Positions 61,610 through 64,000 of a stretch of 64,000 nucleotides of DNA are shown one piece after another. Each line of letters opens with the position of its first letter. Positions within the stretch are counted from its first letter, which is position 1. Origin of the DNA: Parapedobacter deserti. Lineage in GTDB: Bacteria > Bacteroidota > Bacteroidia > Sphingobacteriales > Sphingobacteriaceae. A program made the translations under genes and the position numbers. The stretch covers positions 62,001-126,000 of the forward strand of contig NZ_JBHRTA010000003.1 of NCBI RefSeq assembly GCF_042646065.1, written 5' to 3'. The notes under the pieces were generated by a model, which was not told the origin of the DNA, ran no database searches, and saw only the letters and a list, made by a program, of their open reading frames with translations.

Positions 61610-62284
61610 TTACCCCACGGTTTCCATCAACACCTGCCCGTCGAGCATGCGGATAATGCGGTCGGCGTAGCGGGCGTCATGCTCGCTATGCGTTACCATC
61701 ACAATGGTGGTACCCTGCTCATTAAGCTCCGTGAGCAACTGCATGACTTCATTACCGTTGTTGGAGTCGAGGTTACCCGTAGGTTCGTCCGCAAGGATCA
61801 GTTTCGGCCGGTTGACTACCGCGCGGGCTACGGCTACGCGCTGCTGCTGACCACCGGAGAGCTGTTGCGGAAAGTGGTTGCGGCGATGCATGATCTGCAC
61901 TTTTTCCAGCACTTCCTCCACCCGTTTCTTGCGCTCGGCCGCTGGCACTTTCGTGTAGATGAGCGGAAGTTCGACGTTCTCGAATACCGTCAGCTCATCA
62001 ATGAGGTTGAAGCTTTGGAAGACGAACCCGATGTTATGCTTACGCAGGTCGGAGCGCTTGCGCTCGTTGAATTTAGCAACTTCAATGCCGTTGAACAGGT
62101 AACTGCCGTTGTCGAGGTCATCCAGCAAACCCACGATGTTGAGCAGTGTGGACTTGCCGCAGCCGGATGGCCCCATCACAGCGACAAACTCGCCTTCTTT
62201 CACGTGGATGCTCAAATTATTGAGTGCAACCGTTTCCACTTCTTCGGTACGGTAAAATTTTTGTAGTTCGGTAATTTTGATCAT
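61610..62284 (-). CDS. LolD/MacB-type ABC transporter ATP-binding protein
   Basis: 224 residues. It has all ATPase motifs: Walker A GPSGCGKST (38-46), Q-loop Q90, signature LSGGQQQ (142-148), Walker B LILADEP (162-168) and H-loop H199. The insertion and spacing are those of the LolD/MacB/FtsE-type group whose partners are FtsX-fold permeases. It is the only ATPase gene of this type here and heads the long minus-strand permease array, so it is the natural energy-coupling partner for many or all of them (inference). The sigma-54-type promoter copy e lies 140-260 bp upstream. Confidence 0.95.
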   Translation of the reverse strand: MIKITELQKFYRTEEVETVALNNLSIHVKEGEFVAVMGPSGCGKSTLLNIVGLLDDLDNGSYLFNGIEVAKFNERKRSDLRKHNIGFVFQSFNLIDELTVFENVELPLIYTKVPAAERKKRVEEVLEKVQIMHRRNHFPQQLSGGQQQRVAVARAVVNRPKLILADEPTGNLDSNNGNEVMQLLTELNEQGTTIVMVTHSEHDARYADRIIRMLDGQVLMETVG

Positions 62285-62632
62285 ATGCTATGTTAGCTTG
62301 CGGCATCGGCTTTCAGCGATCTGGCCTATGCGTGGTTCGTTACATGTTTGTTGGCTTTCGGATTCGGCAACCGGTTATCATCCGGTAATAATCCTTGCTC
62401 CATCAGCCTTTTCCTTACTCCTTTTTTATACGCTGGCATATATTATCGTTCCAATTTTGTAAATCATTGAAAATAAGCATTATTAGGCTTTGTCTGTGTT
62501 GTGCACTGTTCGATATCGAACACCTGTTGTCCGCAAGCGGACAGGAGCGGGTAGCCGGTAGCGTACTGATTCGCCGCCGGCGCAGGATAAGGAGGTAGTT
62601 TCGACGATTCTGCTGTGGAGGAAGGGGCTGGT
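62285..62632. other. Intergenic region upstream of the ATPase
   Basis: 348 bp between the ATPase start and the end of the DUF6266-like gene. It contains promoter/operator copy e (62438-62543). The predicted leader to the ATPase is about 140 nt. I see no other gene; the open frames here are antisense or too poor. Confidence 0.55.
62438..62543 (-). promoter_or_regulatory. Sigma-54-type promoter with tandem palindrome (copy e), head of the 27-kb array
   Basis: The operator is the best of the five: TGTTCGATATCGAACA (62507-62522) and TGTCCGCAAGCGGACA (62528-62543), both perfect palindromes in their arms, 5 bp apart. Exactly 56 bp from the first palindrome is the -24 GG (62451-62452) in minus-strand AATTGGAACGATAATATATG; TTGGAACG is close to the consensus TTGGCACG. 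The -12 position (62439-62440) reads TA instead of GC, so the promoter half is weaker than in the other copies. Confidence 0.55.
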
Positions 62633-63277
62633 TCAGGCGCCTGCGAGGACATGCACATGCCCGCTGTTGGACACGGCATCTCCGGTATACGACACGAACA
62701 GCGCAACGACATGTGCCTCGAAGGAGCGCCAATCCCGGTCGATTGAGAGCGTGCATTCACCTGTATCGCGGGTAGCCGCGTTGAAAAAGGGATACCAGAA
62801 ATCCTCTTCGGCCGAGTACACGGCGAGTGACAACAGGTCGCTGGCGTGGCCGGGGCCGTTGGCGATTGTTTTCTCCCAGCTGACCCGGAGGCCTGCATCG
62901 GTCCATTCAGCGGTCAGGCTTTTGACCCCTGCGAGGTCGCCCCGGCTAATATGCAGGTTGTCCCAGTCGATCTCCAGATCGGGATACTGCCCTTTGATCG
63001 CCTGCTTTTTATTAACCGATAAAGCGAGGTTGAAAGCGCTCATGTTCAAGGGCTCAGCCGCATACCGGAAGCCCATCCGGATGAAGAGCTTCAAAGGTTT
63101 CAGGATGCCCATGATGAGCTTCATCGCCTGTTCATTCGCCAGCCGCGCCTCGCTGCGAGGCTTTTTGCTTTTACGGGGAAGCCCACGTATGACATCGATG
63201 CCTTTCCACTTATAGCCGACGACGCTGCCTACTTTTCCGCTGAAGCTTCCGTTCGGTCCGTTTTTGAATACTGCCAT
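62633..63277 (-). CDS. DUF6266-family protein
   Basis: 214 residues. The start MAVFKNGPNGSFSGKVGSVV followed by GYKWKGIDVIRGLPRKSKKPRS is the family signature. The C-terminal half (about 110-210; SLTAEWTDAGLRVSWEKTIANGPGHASDLLSLAVYSAEE) looks like an immunoglobulin/fibronectin-like sandwich. No signal peptide is seen. The function of the family is not known to me. It ends upstream of copy e of the regulatory element and has its own promoter. Confidence 0.75.
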   Translation of the reverse strand: MAVFKNGPNGSFSGKVGSVVGYKWKGIDVIRGLPRKSKKPRSEARLANEQAMKLIMGILKPLKLFIRMGFRYAAEPLNMSAFNLALSVNKKQAIKGQYPDLEIDWDNLHISRGDLAGVKSLTAEWTDAGLRVSWEKTIANGPGHASDLLSLAVYSAEEDFWYPFFNAATRDTGECTLSIDRDWRSFEAHVVALFVSYTGDAVSNSGHVHVLAGA

Positions 63278-63300
63278 AATTTGTTCTATTGGTTATAGTC

Positions 63301-63308
63301 CAAATATA
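63301..63308 (-). promoter_or_regulatory. Promoter of the DUF6266-like gene, -7 element
   Basis: Minus strand TATATTTG is a full match to TAnnTTTG, 24 bp upstream of the ATG at 63277. No clear -33 TTG at the expected distance. Confidence 0.4.
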
Positions 63309-63358
63309 CAAAGTCGGTTCAAATAATTAAAATGTAACAGGTATTTAAATAGAAGATA

Positions 63359-63409
63359 ATAGGGAGATAATAGGGATTTGCCCCTATGATCTCCCTATGA
63401 AATCCCTAT
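63359..63409. repeat. Nested inverted and direct repeats (hairpin)
   Basis: ATAGGGAGATAATAGGG (63359-63375) pairs with CCCTATGATCTCCCTAT (63382-63398) with a single mismatch and a short loop. An alternative partner, AAATCCCTAT (63400-63409), pairs with ATAGGGATTT (about 63370-63379). AGATAATAGGG is also directly repeated. It lies downstream of the ROK gene, so it may end that transcript, although no U-tract follows. Confidence 0.5.
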
Positions 63410-63536
63410 AGAGTCCTTTTAATATACTAATTGTTTGAAGAAAAGGCTTGGCGCTTGTATGGATTTTGTGGCGGTGAGCCGACTTAGGTTGGCCGATTTA
63501 GTATACAGCATGTGCCGTCGGCGCAGGCGTAGAAGT

Positions 63537-64000
63537 TCAGGAAGTGATGGCTAAAAGCCGATCCCTAAGAATCAGGCAAGCGCCCATCAGTCCGGCTTTT
63601 TCACCGAGCTTGGATGTCTTTATACGCGTATCATTATTTACCAAGCTAAGTGAATACTTGTTGATGGCATTTTTCATCGGCAGGCTCAGGTATTCGCCTG
63701 TGTTTGCCAATATGCCGCCGAGAATCACCAGCTCCGGGTTGAAAAGGTTGATCAGGGTCGCCATGCCCCTGCCAAGCTTTTCGCCCACCTCATCGATCAA
63801 CTCTATGGCCAGCGTGTCATCGTTTTTTGCCGCTTCCACGATGTCGGCGAGCGTAATTGCACTGACGTCTTTGTGTTTCTTTCCTACAATACTGGTCGCA
63901 CCCGCGTTGAGGCGTGTAATGAAGTTGCTCCGGAGTGCGATGCCTGACGCTTCGGTTTCGAGACAGCCTTTCTTGCCACAGCGGCAGATAATCTCGTTGT
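63537..64000 (-). CDS. ROK-family protein (sugar kinase or repressor), 5' end outside window
   Basis: The minus strand is open from the window edge to the stop at 63537, giving the C-terminal 154 residues. They include the ROK zinc motif NEIICRCGKKGCLETEASG (the CxCGxxGCxE ligands) and the later glycine-rich block GRGMATLINLFNPELVILGG, typical of the ROK fold. ROK proteins are either glucokinase/hexosamine-type kinases or NagC/XylR-type repressors. The deciding N-terminal part (helix-turn-helix or not) is missing. Confidence 0.9.
   Translation of the reverse strand, partial: NEIICRCGKKGCLETEASGIALRSNFITRLNAGATSIVGKKHKDVSAITLADIVEAAKNDDTLAIELIDEVGEKLGRGMATLINLFNPELVILGGILANTGEYLSLPMKNAINKYSLSLVNNDTRIKTSKLGEKAGLMGACLILRDRLLAITS

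Noticed and set aside
62464..62898. 144-codon minus-strand frame overlapping operator copy e and the DUF6266-like gene
   Set aside because: Low-complexity Ser/Pro/Arg composition, overlaps a recognised gene in another frame and a regulatory element.

Overview
The window looks like chromosome of a Bacteroidota member, most likely Sphingobacteriaceae (a Parapedobacter/Pedobacter/Sphingobacterium-type organism). The evidence is SusC/SusD pairs, fasciclin, DUF1735 and DUF6266-type proteins, TAnnTTTG-type promoters, and a large expansion of FtsX/MacB-like permeases. No rRNA, tRNA, CRISPR array, transposase or replication origin was seen. The species is inference.

Layout. (1) 1-903: the start of a SWIM zinc-finger gene and lspA, both minus strand. 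(2) 914-5334: a graveyard of FtsX-permease fragments on the minus strand, interrupted by a plus-strand vapBC toxin-antitoxin pair, a DoxX-like membrane protein and an orphan carboxypeptidase-regulatory domain. (3) 5504-16105: four intact permeases on the minus strand, with a plus-strand DinB gene between the third and fourth. (4) 16711-34962: a plus-strand nutrient-uptake locus with two SusC/SusD pairs and six accessory surface lipoproteins. They carry fasciclin, F5/8-C, DUF5007-like, IPT/beta-propeller, phosphatase-fold plus LamG, DUF1735-PA14 and PKD modules, but no glycoside hydrolase. (5) 35070-62284: a minus-strand array read from the right. It starts with one LolD/MacB-type ATPase, then a permease remnant, nine intact permeases, one frameshifted permease, an in-frame mini-permease and an alpha/beta hydrolase. 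(6) 62633-64000: a DUF6266-family gene and the 3' part of a ROK-family gene.

Permeases. There are 13 intact copies (about 782-811 aa), one frameshifted copy, and at least seven larger remnants plus several spacer footprints that keep only the last codons. Each intact protein has the layout TM1, periplasmic MacB-core domain, three-TM FtsX domain, linker TM, second periplasmic domain, three-TM FtsX domain, and a conserved C-terminal tail NPVDSLRDE. Each can therefore supply both halves of an ABC membrane unit. Only one ATPase gene is present, so a shared ATPase is plausible.

The most notable signal is regulatory. Five places, each at the upstream end of a permease transcription unit or its remnant, carry two tandem 16-bp palindromes (TGTYCG-N4-CGRACA type). 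In four of them a TTGG-containing element of -24/-12 (sigma-54) type starts exactly 56 bp from the palindromes. In two places (1596-1614 and 2928-2945) the element is a perfect GG-N10-GC. This predicts that the permease array is a sigma-54 regulon controlled by an NtrC-family activator encoded outside the window.

The permease copies also record duplication and recombination. Remnants at 914-2910 keep the gene order of 37631-47490, one is a chimera of two paralogues, and a repeat of about 380 bp links 2368-2745 with 42308-42685.
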